Origin: Sphaerimonospora sp050942215
GTDB lineage: Bacteria > Actinomycetota > Actinomycetes > Streptosporangiales > Streptosporangiaceae
Assembly (NCBI RefSeq): GCF_050942215.1
Contig: NZ_CP192056.1
Span: 310,001-374,000 of the forward strand
Direction: 5' to 3'
Length of the DNA stretch: 64,000 bases
The first letter of the stretch is position 1. Every line of letters starts with the position of its first letter. Below, piece by piece: positions 44,994 through 53,162 of this stretch. The notes beneath the pieces are model-generated. The model ran no database searches. It worked only from the letters and a program-made list of their open reading frames with translations, and had not been told where the DNA came from. The translations under genes were made by a program, and so were the position numbers.

Positions 44994-45032
44994 CAGGTTG
45001 CCCCCTTGACCTATCCGGCTGCGCGTCCGATA

Positions 45033-45053
45033 TTAGTCCACAACGTAGACTAA
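45033..45053. promoter_or_regulatory. xylose operator (dyad) between xylR-like gene and xylA
   Basis: TTAGTC (45033-45038) and GACTAA (45048-45053) are an exact inverted repeat with a nine-base centre. This has the arm sequence and spacing of ROK XylR operators. It lies 15 bp before the xylA start and 40 bp before the repressor start, so it can block both promoters. Confidence 0.75.
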
Positions 45054-45067
45054 ATCGGAGGCGCTCC

Positions 45068-46213
45068 ATGTACACCCCCACTCCCGAGGACCGGTTCACG
45101 TTCGGGTTGTGGACCGTCGGATGGCAGGCGCGCGACCCCTTCGGCGACGCCACCCGGGCTCCGCTCGACCCGGTCGAGTCCGTGCACCGCCTCGCCGAAC
45201 TCGGTGCGTACGGTGTGACATTCCACGATGACGACCTCCTCGCCGTCGAGTCCGACCGGGCCAAGGCGATCGAGAACTTCAAGAAGGCCCTGAGCGAGAC
45301 CGGCCTCAAGGTGCCGATGGCGACCACCAACCTGTTCACCCACCCCGTGTTCAAGGACGGCGGCTTCACCAGCAACGACCGCGACGTCCGCCGCTACGCG
45401 CTGCGGAAGGTCATGCGCAATCTCGACCTCGCCGCCGAACTGGGCGCGACGACCTACGTGTGCTGGGGTGGCAGGGAGGGCGCCGAGTCCGATGCCGCCA
45501 AGGACGTCAGGGCCGCCCTCGACCGCTACAAGGAGGCCCTCGACGTCCTCTGCCGGTACGTCATCGACAAGGGCTACGACATCCGCTTCGCCCTGGAGCC
45601 GAAGCCGAACGAGCCGCGCGGCGACATCCTGCTGCCGACCATCGGCCACGCCCTCGCCTTCATCAACGGGCTCGAACACCCCGAGCGGGTGGGCCTCAAC
45701 CCCGAGGTCGGCCACGAGCAGATGGCCGGGCTCAACTTCGTGCACGGCATCGCCCAGGCGCTGTGGCACGGCAAGCTCTTCCACATCGACCTGAACGGTC
45801 AGAACGGCATCAAGTACGACCAGGACCTGATCTTCGGCCACGGCGACCTGAAGAGCGCGTTCTTCCTGGTCGACCTCCTGGAGAACGGCGGCTACGAGGG
45901 CCCACGCCACTTCGACTACAAGCCGCTCAGGACCGACGACAGCGAGGACGTGTGGGCGTCGGCCGCCGCCAACATGCGGACCTACCTGATCCTCAAGGAG
46001 AAGTCCAAGGCGTTCCGCGCCGACCCGGAGGTCCAGGAGGCGCTCACCGCCAGCCGGGTCACCGAGCTCGCCCAGCCGACCCTGGGCGAGGGTGAGAGCA
46101 TCGACGACCTGCTCGCCGAGTCCATCGACGTGGAGGCGGCGGCCCAGCGCGGCTTCCACTTCACCAGGCTGAACCAGCTCGCCCTGGAGCACCTGCTCGG
46201 CGTGCGCGGCTGA
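45068..46213 (+). CDS. xylA: xylose isomerase
   Basis: 381 residues from ATG 45068 (GGAGGCG upstream). The family's active-site segments are present: YVCWGGREGAESD, LEPKPNEPRGDI, VGHEQMAGLNF, FHIDLNGQNGIKYDQDLIFGHGDL and GPRHFDYKP. The metal ligands (Glu, Asp and His in these motifs) are intact. It converts xylose to xylulose in the cytosol, and glucose to fructose more weakly. First gene of a two-gene operon with xylB. Confidence 0.96.
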   Translation: MYTPTPEDRFTFGLWTVGWQARDPFGDATRAPLDPVESVHRLAELGAYGVTFHDDDLLAVESDRAKAIENFKKALSETGLKVPMATTNLFTHPVFKDGGFTSNDRDVRRYALRKVMRNLDLAAELGATTYVCWGGREGAESDAAKDVRAALDRYKEALDVLCRYVIDKGYDIRFALEPKPNEPRGDILLPTIGHALAFINGLEHPERVGLNPEVGHEQMAGLNFVHGIAQALWHGKLFHIDLNGQNGIKYDQDLIFGHGDLKSAFFLVDLLENGGYEGPRHFDYKPLRTDDSEDVWASAAANMRTYLILKEKSKAFRADPEVQEALTASRVTELAQPTLGEGESIDDLLAESIDVEAAAQRGFHFTRLNQLALEHLLGVRG

Positions 46214-46224
46214 GGAGGGGCGTC

Positions 46225-47613
46225 GTGACGTTGGTCGCCGGGGTCGACTCCTCGACCCAGAGCTGCAAGGTCGTGATCCGCGACGCGGAGAGCGGGGCCC
46301 TCGTACGAGAGGGCCGGGCACGTCATCCCGACGGTGTCGAGGTCCACCCCGACCACTGGTGGACGGCCCTTCAGACGGCGATCGAGGAGGCGGGCGGCAT
46401 CGACGACGTCGCGGCCCTCGGCGTCGCCGCCCAGCAGCACGGCATGGTCTGCCTCGACGAGGACGGCGAGGTCGTGCGGCCCGCCCTGCTGTGGAACGAC
46501 ACCAGGTCGGCGAAGGCCGCGGCCGATCTGGTGACCGAGCTCGGCGGCCCGGACAGGTGGGCCGAGGCCGTCGGCAGCGTCCCGGTGGCCTCGTTCACGG
46601 TCACCAAGCTGCGCTGGCTGGCCGAGCACGAGCCCGACAACGCGCGGCGCACGCGCACGGTGTGCCTGCCGCACGACTGGCTCACCTGGCGCCTGGCCGG
46701 CCGGCCCGCCGTGATCACGACCGATCGCGGCGACGCCTCCGGCACCGGCTACTGGTCGCCCATCACCGGGACCTACCGGCCCGACCTGCTCGAACTCGCC
46801 CTGGGCGGCACCACCACCCCCGAGGTGCCCCGCGTGCTCGGCCCGACGGAACAGGCGGGCACGGCACGGGTGGGGACGGCGGGCGATCTGCTGCTGGCCC
46901 CGGGCACCGGGGACAACATGGGGGCGTCGCTGGGCGTCGGGATGCGGCCGGGCGACGTCGTCGTCTCCATCGGCACGTCCGGTACGGCCTTCGCCGTCGT
47001 GGACACGCCGTACCGCGACGCCTCCGGCCTGGTCGCCGGGTTCGCCGACGCGACGGGACGTTATCTCCCGCTCGTCGCCACGATGAACGCGGCCAGGGTG
47101 CTCGAGGCGACGGCCCGCATGCTCGGCGTCACATATGACAGGCTCAGCGAGCTCGCCCTGCAGGCTCCGCCCGGTGCCGACGGGCTGGTGCTCGTGCCGT
47201 ACCTGGAGGGCGAGCGCACGCCGAACCTGCCCGAGGCGACCGGTTCACTGCACGGGCTCACCCCGTCGACGACCACCCCGGCGCACCTGGCCAGGGCGGC
47301 GGTCGAGGGCATGCTGTGCGGCCTGGCCGACGCCCTCGACGCGCTCGGGCTGGAGCCCGCCCGGGTGCTGCTCATCGGCGGCGGCGCCCGCTCGGAGGCC
47401 GTGCGCCGCATCGCGCCCGCCGTCTTCGGCCGGCCGGTGCTCGTGCCGGAGCCCGGGGAGTACGTCGCCGACGGGGCGGCGCGACAGGCGGCGTGGCTGC
47501 TCGCCGGCGGGTCGGAGCCCCCGGCGTGGAAGACGGGAGAGACCGCGAGCTACGAGGCGGAGCCCGCGATCGGTCTACGCGACCGTTATCGGGAGACCGC
47601 CGCTCGCGCCTGA
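46225..47613 (+). CDS. xylB: xylulokinase
   Basis: 462 residues from GTG 46225 with GAGGAGGGG upstream, eleven bases after the xylA stop. It is an FGGY-type kinase: GVDSSTQSCKVVIRD (phosphate loop), the central GDNMGASLGVGM, SIGTSGTAFAV and LLIGGGARSEAVRRIAPAVFG. It phosphorylates xylulose to xylulose 5-phosphate for the pentose phosphate pathway. A strong hairpin follows. Confidence 0.95.
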   Translation: MTLVAGVDSSTQSCKVVIRDAESGALVREGRARHPDGVEVHPDHWWTALQTAIEEAGGIDDVAALGVAAQQHGMVCLDEDGEVVRPALLWNDTRSAKAAADLVTELGGPDRWAEAVGSVPVASFTVTKLRWLAEHEPDNARRTRTVCLPHDWLTWRLAGRPAVITTDRGDASGTGYWSPITGTYRPDLLELALGGTTTPEVPRVLGPTEQAGTARVGTAGDLLLAPGTGDNMGASLGVGMRPGDVVVSIGTSGTAFAVVDTPYRDASGLVAGFADATGRYLPLVATMNAARVLEATARMLGVTYDRLSELALQAPPGADGLVLVPYLEGERTPNLPEATGSLHGLTPSTTTPAHLARAAVEGMLCGLADALDALGLEPARVLLIGGGARSEAVRRIAPAVFGRPVLVPEPGEYVADGAARQAAWLLAGGSEPPAWKTGETASYEAEPAIGLRDRYRETAARA

Positions 47614-47618
47614 GCCGG

Positions 47619-47664
47619 GACGGCCGCTTCATCGCATTTCAGGGGGTGCGGTGAGGCGGCCGTC
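47619..47664 (+). terminator. xylAB terminator
   Basis: An 18-bp stem with two G-U pairs (47619-47636 with 47647-47664) begins GACGGCCGC and ends GCGGCCGTC. It lies directly after the xylB stop. Confidence 0.75.
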
Positions 47665-47770
47665 TCTCCATCGGCGTACGGCGACCCTGAGATGACCCTG
47701 ACGTGGCATCGGGGATGATTACGCGTTGTCCCGGATACCGTCGCCGTGCCGTACGGATGACCATTGGAAC

Positions 47771-48541
47771 ATGGTCAAGAGGCTTTATCCCGTGGTCGCC
47801 GGCGGCGGCATCCTGGTCGCGTCGATCTCAGTCGTCGCGGCTCAGCTGAACGGGACGGCCGCGCTGGATCCGGTCGCGGCGTCGCTCACCGAGCACGCGG
47901 CGGCCGACGGCGGCGTGATCAGGTGGGCGCTGGGGACGCTCGGCCTGGCCTCGCTGGCGCTGCTCGCCGGAATGCGTGCCGTACGGGCGCCCATCGACGG
48001 CTGGCCCGCGCGGCTGATGGGCGTCTGGGCCTGGGTGTTGATCGCCGCGGCGGTCGTGCCCGCGGTACGGCTCGGCCTGACCTGGACCGCCGGGGCCGGC
48101 CGTTTCCTGTCGTCGGCCGCTCTGGTCTGCGTACCGATGGCGGCGGCGCAGATGGTGGGCCGGTTCGAAGGGGACGAGCGGTGGCGGGGGATCGCTCGTC
48201 CCCTCGAATGGCTCGCGCTCGCGGCGGGGCTCGGCCTGGCCGCCCTCACTTACGTGGCCCTTCCCGGCCACGGCGTCATGATCGGGCTGGTGGAGCGACT
48301 GCTGCTCACGGTCGAGGTGATGATCCTCGCGCTGCTCGCCTGGCAGCTGCTGCGCCTGACCTACGGCCCTGCCGTACGGACCCTGTCCGGCAGCCTGTCG
48401 GCCGGCCGGCTCTCGTACGTGCGCTTCCTGACCTACCAGGGCTCGCCGTGGTCGAGGAGGCGCGCGAGCCGTACCGAATGGGTGCCGGAATCGAGCCCCC
48501 TGCTCTCCGCCCAGGCGTCGTCGTGCCAGGTCCGGAGGTGA
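47771..48541 (+). CDS. DUF998-like multi-pass membrane protein
   Basis: 256 residues from ATG 47771; the longer in-frame start adds a non-hydrophobic leader. About six hydrophobic helices, each of 18-22 residues, with Arg-rich cytosolic loops. The pattern resembles DUF998 membrane proteins. Function unknown. The last 100 bp overlap a minus-strand frame of doubtful status. Confidence 0.65.
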   Translation: MVKRLYPVVAGGGILVASISVVAAQLNGTAALDPVAASLTEHAAADGGVIRWALGTLGLASLALLAGMRAVRAPIDGWPARLMGVWAWVLIAAAVVPAVRLGLTWTAGAGRFLSSAALVCVPMAAAQMVGRFEGDERWRGIARPLEWLALAAGLGLAALTYVALPGHGVMIGLVERLLLTVEVMILALLAWQLLRLTYGPAVRTLSGSLSAGRLSYVRFLTYQGSPWSRRRASRTEWVPESSPLLSAQASSCQVRR

Positions 48542-48639
48542 CGCGGATGGGCGTCGCCGATCACGCTCACCACGTCGCCTCCGATGCCCTGCGTCCGCAT
48601 CCGGGTGATCAGCTCCAGCGCTCCCGATAGGTCCGGCAC
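48433..48639 (-). CDS. possible TusA-like small protein
   Basis: 68 residues from a GTG without a ribosome site. The segment LELITRMRTQGIGGDVVSVIGDAHPRHLRTW faintly resembles the beta-alpha-beta fold of TusA, but the expected CPxP motif is absent. It overlaps the end of the DUF998-like gene, so only one of the two ends can be right. Confidence 0.25.
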   Translation of the reverse strand: MPDLSGALELITRMRTQGIGGDVVSVIGDAHPRHLRTWHDDAWAESRGLDSGTHSVRLARLLDHGEPW

Positions 48640-48648
48640 GGCCGGCGA

Positions 48649-48686
48649 AACTGTCCGATCGGTCAGAACTGGCCGATCGGACAGTT
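48649..48686. promoter_or_regulatory. double TetR operator upstream of the TetR-MMPL operon
   Basis: Two near-palindromic 16-mers, CTGTCCGATCGGTCAG (48651-48666) and CTGGCCGATCGGACAG (48669-48684), lie 18 bp apart. As a whole the block is a perfect 14-bp inverted repeat (48649-48662 with 48673-48686) around ten bases. It ends 12 bp before the TetR start, so it must cover the promoter. Confidence 0.8.
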
Positions 48687-48698
48687 ATCGTTGGGTTC

Positions 48699-49247
48699 AT
48701 GGCACGTTCCGCTACCGCGATGCGCGAGGAGATCCTGGAGTCGGCGGCCCGGCTGTTCGCCACCCGAGGGTTCCAGGGCACGTCTCTGCAGGACATCGCC
48801 TCGGATGTGGGCTGCGCCAAGGCGTCGTTGCTGTACCACTTCAGGAACAAAGACGCGATCTTGGCTGAGCTGCTCGCGCCCGCGGGGCGGGAGCTGGCCG
48901 AGCTCGCGGAGCGCCTCGCGCCGCTGGACGGCGACGAGGCCGCCCGAGCGGCGGTCGCCGGACTCGTCGAACTGTCGCTGGGCTTCCGGCGGCAGGTCAA
49001 GATCCTCCTGCAGGACGTCGACACCATGATCAATCGCCCCGAGCTGCCGGGCCTGAACGAGAGCATCGAGCGGCTGGTCGATTCGCTGGCCGGCCGTTCC
49101 GATACCCCGGAAGCCCGGGTGCGGGGCTGGATGGCGCTGGTGGCCATCCCTCTGACGACCGCCACCGGCCTCCCCGTGCCCGATGAGACGCTGCGCGCCG
49201 AGCTGACCCGTGGCGCGCTGCGTACGCTCGACCGCCCCCTCGACTGA
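48699..49247 (+). CDS. TetR-family regulator
   Basis: 182 residues. The DNA-binding domain REEILESAARLFATRGFQGTSLQDIASDVGCAKASLLYHFRNKDAILAELL is intact; the ligand domain is helical. The double palindrome ending 12 bp before the ATG implies autorepression. It is cotranscribed with the MMPL exporter 26 bp downstream, which probably exports its ligand. Confidence 0.92.
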   Translation: MARSATAMREEILESAARLFATRGFQGTSLQDIASDVGCAKASLLYHFRNKDAILAELLAPAGRELAELAERLAPLDGDEAARAAVAGLVELSLGFRRQVKILLQDVDTMINRPELPGLNESIERLVDSLAGRSDTPEARVRGWMALVAIPLTTATGLPVPDETLRAELTRGALRTLDRPLD

Positions 49248-49273
49248 CCTCTTGAGAAAGAGACCCCGTACCC

Positions 49274-51421
49274 ATGGCAACCTTGCTGTACCGGCTGGGC
49301 CGGTTCTCCTTCCACAGGCGGGGGCGTGTCGCCGCCGTGTGGCTGCTGTTGCTGGCGCTGCTGGGCGGGGCGGTCGCCGCCTTCAGCGGCTCGACCACCG
49401 ACAAGTTCGTCATGCCCGGCACCGAGTCGCAGCGGGCTCTGGACGCGCTCGCCAAGGAGTTCCCGCAGGCCAGCGGTGCCACCGGCACCATCGTCATCGC
49501 CGCACCCGAGGGCCGCAAGCTGGACCCGGCCGCCGTCGCGCCCGTGATGAAGGAGGCCGCGGAGATCCCCGGCGTCCTCGCGGCCATGGACCCGTTCCAG
49601 ACCGGCGCCGTCTCAGCCGACGGCCGCTACGCCCTGGTCCAGGTGCAGTTCGAAGGCAGGCTGGCGGACATCACCGACGCCCAGCGCGACGCGTACCTGA
49701 AGGCCGGCTCCGGCGTGAGCGAGCTGCGGGTGGAGCACGGCGGCGAGGTGATGACCACCGCGCCCGAAGTGGGCGGGTCTGAAGGCATCGGCGTCCTGAT
49801 CGCCGCCGTGGTGCTGATCGTCACCTTCGGCTCGCTGGTGGCCGCCGGCATGACGCTGTTGAACGCGCTGATCGGGGTCGGCGTCGGCATGGCCGGCCTG
49901 TACGCGCTCAGCGGCGTCGTCGAGCTGACCTCCGTCACGCCGGTGCTGGCGCTGATGCTCGGCCTGGCCGTCGGCATCGACTATTCGCTGTTCATCACCT
50001 CCCGCTACCGCCAGTTCGTGGCCGAGGGCATGGATCCCGGTGAGGCCGCCGGGCGGGCGACCGGCACCGCCGGATCGGCCGTGGTCTTCGCCGGAGCCAC
50101 CGTGGTGATCGCGCTCGCCGGGCTGTCGATCGTCGGCATCCCGTTCCTGAGCACCATGGGTCTGGCCGCCGCAGGCACCGTGGCCGTCGCCGTGCTGGTC
50201 GCCATCACCCTGCTGCCCGCCTTCCTGTCGTACGGCGGCGCCCGCGTGCTGCCGCGCAAGCAGCGCAACGGCGGAGGTACGGACGCGGACCGCGAGGGCT
50301 TCGGCTACACCTGGGCGCGGATCGTCACCCGGCTGCGCGTGCCGATCCTGCTGGCCGGGGTCGTCGCCCTGGGCGCGCTGACGCTGCCGGCCCAGGATCT
50401 GCGCCTGGCCCTTCCCGACACCGGATCCGCCGCTCCGGGCTCCGCCGAGCGCAGGGCGTACGACCTGACCAGCGAAGGGTTCGGCGAAGGCTTCAACGCC
50501 CGCCTGATCGCCGTGGTCTCCGCCGCCGACGCGCAGACCACCACGGCGGCAGCGGGTCAGGCCGCCCAGCTGATCCAGCGGACCGAGGGCGTGCTGGCCG
50601 TCACTCCGCCACAGCCCAACGCCACGGGTACGACAGTGCTGCTGACCATCATCCCGAAGGCCGGCCCCACCGACGCGGCCACCGAGAACGCCGTACACGA
50701 CATCCGCGCCGAGGTCGCCGCCATCGAAGGCGCGGAGATCGCGGTGACGGGCGCGACCGCCGTCGGCATCGACGTCTCCGACAAACTCGCCGACGCCATG
50801 CCGGTATACCTGCTGCTGGTGGTCGGCCTGTCGGTGCTGCTGCTGATGCTGGTCTTCCGCTCGATCCTGGTGCCGATCAAGGCGGCGCTGGGCTTTCTGC
50901 TCACGGTCGGCTCGACCTTCGGCATCACGGTGGCGATCTTCCAGCAGGGCCACCTCGCCGATCTGGTCGGCCTGGACGTGCCGGGCCCGCTGGTCAGCTT
51001 CCTGCCGATCCTGCTGATCGGCATCCTGTTCGGGCTGGCCATGGACTACGAGGTGTTCCTGGTCTCGCGGATGCGCGAGGACTTCGTCCATGGCGACACC
51101 GCTCAGCAGGCCACGATCAGCGGCATGGGGCACAACGCCAGGGTCGTCACCGCCGCTGCACTGATCATGGCCGCCGTGTTCGGCGGGTTCGTGTTCATGG
51201 ATGACCCGATCATCAAGTCCATGGGCTTCGCACTGGCCATCGGCGTGCTCATCGACGCCTTCGTGGTCCGCATGACCCTGGTTCCGGCGGTGATGTCCAT
51301 GCTCGGGCGCGTGGCCTGGTGGCTGCCGCGTCCCCTGGACCGGGCGCTGCCCAACCTCGACGTCGAGGGTGAACGCCTGCGCCGGCACCTCGCGGACGAG
51401 CAGGCACTCGAAGCGGTGTGA
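49274..51421 (+). CDS. MMPL/RND-type membrane exporter
   Basis: 715 residues. Two halves, each with one N-terminal helix, a periplasmic-like domain and a block of five helices. The family motif GLAVGIDYSLFITSRYRQ is in the first half and GLAMDYEVFLVSRMRE in the second. Asp-Tyr pairs in these helices carry protons. The MMPL family exports lipids and drugs. Expression is presumably controlled by the TetR protein encoded upstream. Confidence 0.94.
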   Translation: MATLLYRLGRFSFHRRGRVAAVWLLLLALLGGAVAAFSGSTTDKFVMPGTESQRALDALAKEFPQASGATGTIVIAAPEGRKLDPAAVAPVMKEAAEIPGVLAAMDPFQTGAVSADGRYALVQVQFEGRLADITDAQRDAYLKAGSGVSELRVEHGGEVMTTAPEVGGSEGIGVLIAAVVLIVTFGSLVAAGMTLLNALIGVGVGMAGLYALSGVVELTSVTPVLALMLGLAVGIDYSLFITSRYRQFVAEGMDPGEAAGRATGTAGSAVVFAGATVVIALAGLSIVGIPFLSTMGLAAAGTVAVAVLVAITLLPAFLSYGGARVLPRKQRNGGGTDADREGFGYTWARIVTRLRVPILLAGVVALGALTLPAQDLRLALPDTGSAAPGSAERRAYDLTSEGFGEGFNARLIAVVSAADAQTTTAAAGQAAQLIQRTEGVLAVTPPQPNATGTTVLLTIIPKAGPTDAATENAVHDIRAEVAAIEGAEIAVTGATAVGIDVSDKLADAMPVYLLLVVGLSVLLLMLVFRSILVPIKAALGFLLTVGSTFGITVAIFQQGHLADLVGLDVPGPLVSFLPILLIGILFGLAMDYEVFLVSRMREDFVHGDTAQQATISGMGHNARVVTAAALIMAAVFGGFVFMDDPIIKSMGFALAIGVLIDAFVVRMTLVPAVMSMLGRVAWWLPRPLDRALPNLDVEGERLRRHLADEQALEAV

Positions 51422-51816
51422 AGGGCGACGGAGTGAGGAGCTGATCCCGAGCCGCGGTGGCCGTCTCGCCGGACCTCAGACCAACGGAGAGGGGTTGCCC
51501 GGGGCCTGCGCCGGCGGCGGATCGATCGCCGAGACATCCGCCTGGACTCCGCCGCGGCTTTCGCGCCGGCGATGTCGGCCGGTGCCGCACGACCGGCCCC
51601 GACCGCCGGGCCTTCACCTACATCGGCCCCTCACGCCCCGGGACACGTGGCGTACGGCCGTTCGGGTTCGAGAGGACCGCCGTCAGGGCCCCCTCCCCGC
51701 AAGGGGGAAGGGGTGAGTGCATCCTGAGGGGCCGCACCCGCTGAACGGTCGACGGCCCCCTTTAGAGGAAGGGTCTCCCGCGGGGCGAGGACTTCGCGGC
51801 GAAACACAGGCGGAGG
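51422..51816. other. convergent intergenic region with terminators
   Basis: A GC hairpin around 51689-51714 (CCCCTCCCC/GGGGGAAGGGG) and a second stem, GGGGCCG (51728-51734) / CGGCCCC (51753-51759), followed by CTTT, lie between the MMPL gene and the conservon. No gene is supported. Confidence 0.55.
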
Positions 51817-52392
51817 CTACCGCTGCGCGGCGGTCAGCATCTTGAGCGCGTGCTCGACGAGCGTGACGAGCACGACCTTGGCGGAGGCGCGTCGCCGTAC
51901 GTCACAGAGCAGCACGGGTACGTCGGGATCGAGGTCGAGAGCGATCCGTACGTCGTCGGGCTCATGGGTCTCGGCGCCGTCGAAGCAGTTCACGGCGACG
52001 ATGAAGGGGGTGCCGCGCTGCTCGAAATAGTCGATCGACGGAAAACAGTCCGTGAGGCGACGGGTGTCGGCCAGCACGACCGCCCCCAGGGCCCCGTAGG
52101 ACAGCTCGTCCCACATGAACCAGAAACGTTCCTGGCCGGGCGTGCCGAACAGGTAGACCACCAGGCCTTCCCTGATGGTGATCCGGCCGAAGTCCATCGC
52201 CACGGTCGTGGTGGTCTTGCCCTCCACGCCGTCGGTGTCGTCCACGCCGACGCCGCGATCGGACAGCACCTCCTCGGTGCGCAGCGGGCGGATCTCGCTG
52301 ATCGCCCCGACCAGCGTGGTCTTTCCGACACCGAATCCGCCGGCCACGAGGATCTTGAGGGCGACCGGCTCCTCAGAGGGCGCGAAGGCCAT
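51817..52392 (-). CDS. conservon GTP-binding protein (CvnD type)
   Basis: 191 residues. Small GTPase motifs: G1 AGGFGVGKTTLVG, G3 region LFGTPGQERFWFMW, and NCFDGA in the G4 position with Cys in place of the usual Lys. The class acts at the membrane with the partner proteins encoded upstream. The start overlaps the DUF742 gene by 20 bp. Confidence 0.93.
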   Translation of the reverse strand: MAFAPSEEPVALKILVAGGFGVGKTTLVGAISEIRPLRTEEVLSDRGVGVDDTDGVEGKTTTTVAMDFGRITIREGLVVYLFGTPGQERFWFMWDELSYGALGAVVLADTRRLTDCFPSIDYFEQRGTPFIVAVNCFDGAETHEPDDVRIALDLDPDVPVLLCDVRRRASAKVVLVTLVEHALKMLTAAQR

Positions 52393-52741
52393 TGATCACT
52401 TCCTTGAGAATGCGCTCGCTGGGCAGCGGCGCCACCTTGACCGGTGACCGTACGTTGATCAGTCCCAGGTCGTGGAGATCCCCGAGTAGTACGCGGACCA
52501 CGCCGAGCGGCAGGTCCACCTCGGACGCGATGTCCGCCACCGAGGCACCGTGGTCGGCGATCTCCAGGATTCGCCGCTGTTCGGGCCCGATGCTCGAGTC
52601 GTCCCTCGTCGGGTCGTGGGTGGCGGTAACCATGGCGATGAGGTCGAAGTTGTCGCCGGAGGACCGGGTGCGGCCTCCCGTCAGCGCGTACAGCCGGACG
52701 AACTGGCCGGCCTCTTCGTCAATCCACGTGGGTTCCGTCAT
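52373..52741 (-). CDS. conservon DUF742 protein (CvnC type)
   Basis: 122 residues from the ATG at 52741 (MTEPTWIDEEAGQFVRLYALTGGRT). The C-terminal part resembles a winged helix (RRILEIADHGASVADIASEVDLPLGVVRVLLGDLHDLGLI). Typical DUF742 length. It overlaps the GTPase gene and lies 13 bp after the roadblock gene. Confidence 0.92.
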   Translation of the reverse strand: MTEPTWIDEEAGQFVRLYALTGGRTRSSGDNFDLIAMVTATHDPTRDDSSIGPEQRRILEIADHGASVADIASEVDLPLGVVRVLLGDLHDLGLINVRSPVKVAPLPSERILKEVINGLRAL

Positions 52742-52754
52742 GTGGCCTGCCGTC

Positions 52755-53162
52755 TCACGGAGAGATCCGCCGGGGGTTCGTCGAGATGTGCTGGCCGACA
52801 CGCTTGACGAGCATGGCCATCTCGTACGCGATGTGGCCGACGTCCGCGTCGGAGTCCGCGAGCACGGCCAGGCAGGTGCCCTGACCGGCCGCCGTCACGA
52901 ACAGGAACGCGGACTCCATCTCGACGATCGTCTGCCGGACCTCGCCGCCTCCGAAGTGGCGTCCCGCACCGCGCGCCAGGCTCTGGAAGCCGGCGGCGAC
53001 CGCGGACAGGTGCTCCGCGTCCTCTCGGCTCAGCCCCTGGGAGGCTCCAACGACGAGGCCGTCGGTGGAGAGGATCACTGCCTGTCGTACGGCGGCGACC
53101 CTGCTGATGAGATCGTCGAGCAGCCAGTTGAGTTCGCCGGTCGACGTCGCTTTGCCGGTCAT
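52755..53162 (-). CDS. conservon roadblock/LC7 protein (CvnB type)
   Basis: 135 residues with the roadblock pattern LNWLLDDLISRVAAVRQAVILSTDGLVVGASQGLSREDAEHLSAVAAG. Proteins of this kind regulate the GTPase encoded downstream. It starts in an ATGA overlap with the sensor kinase stop. Confidence 0.94.
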   Translation of the reverse strand: MTGKATSTGELNWLLDDLISRVAAVRQAVILSTDGLVVGASQGLSREDAEHLSAVAAGFQSLARGAGRHFGGGEVRQTIVEMESAFLFVTAAGQGTCLAVLADSDADVGHIAYEMAMLVKRVGQHISTNPRRISP

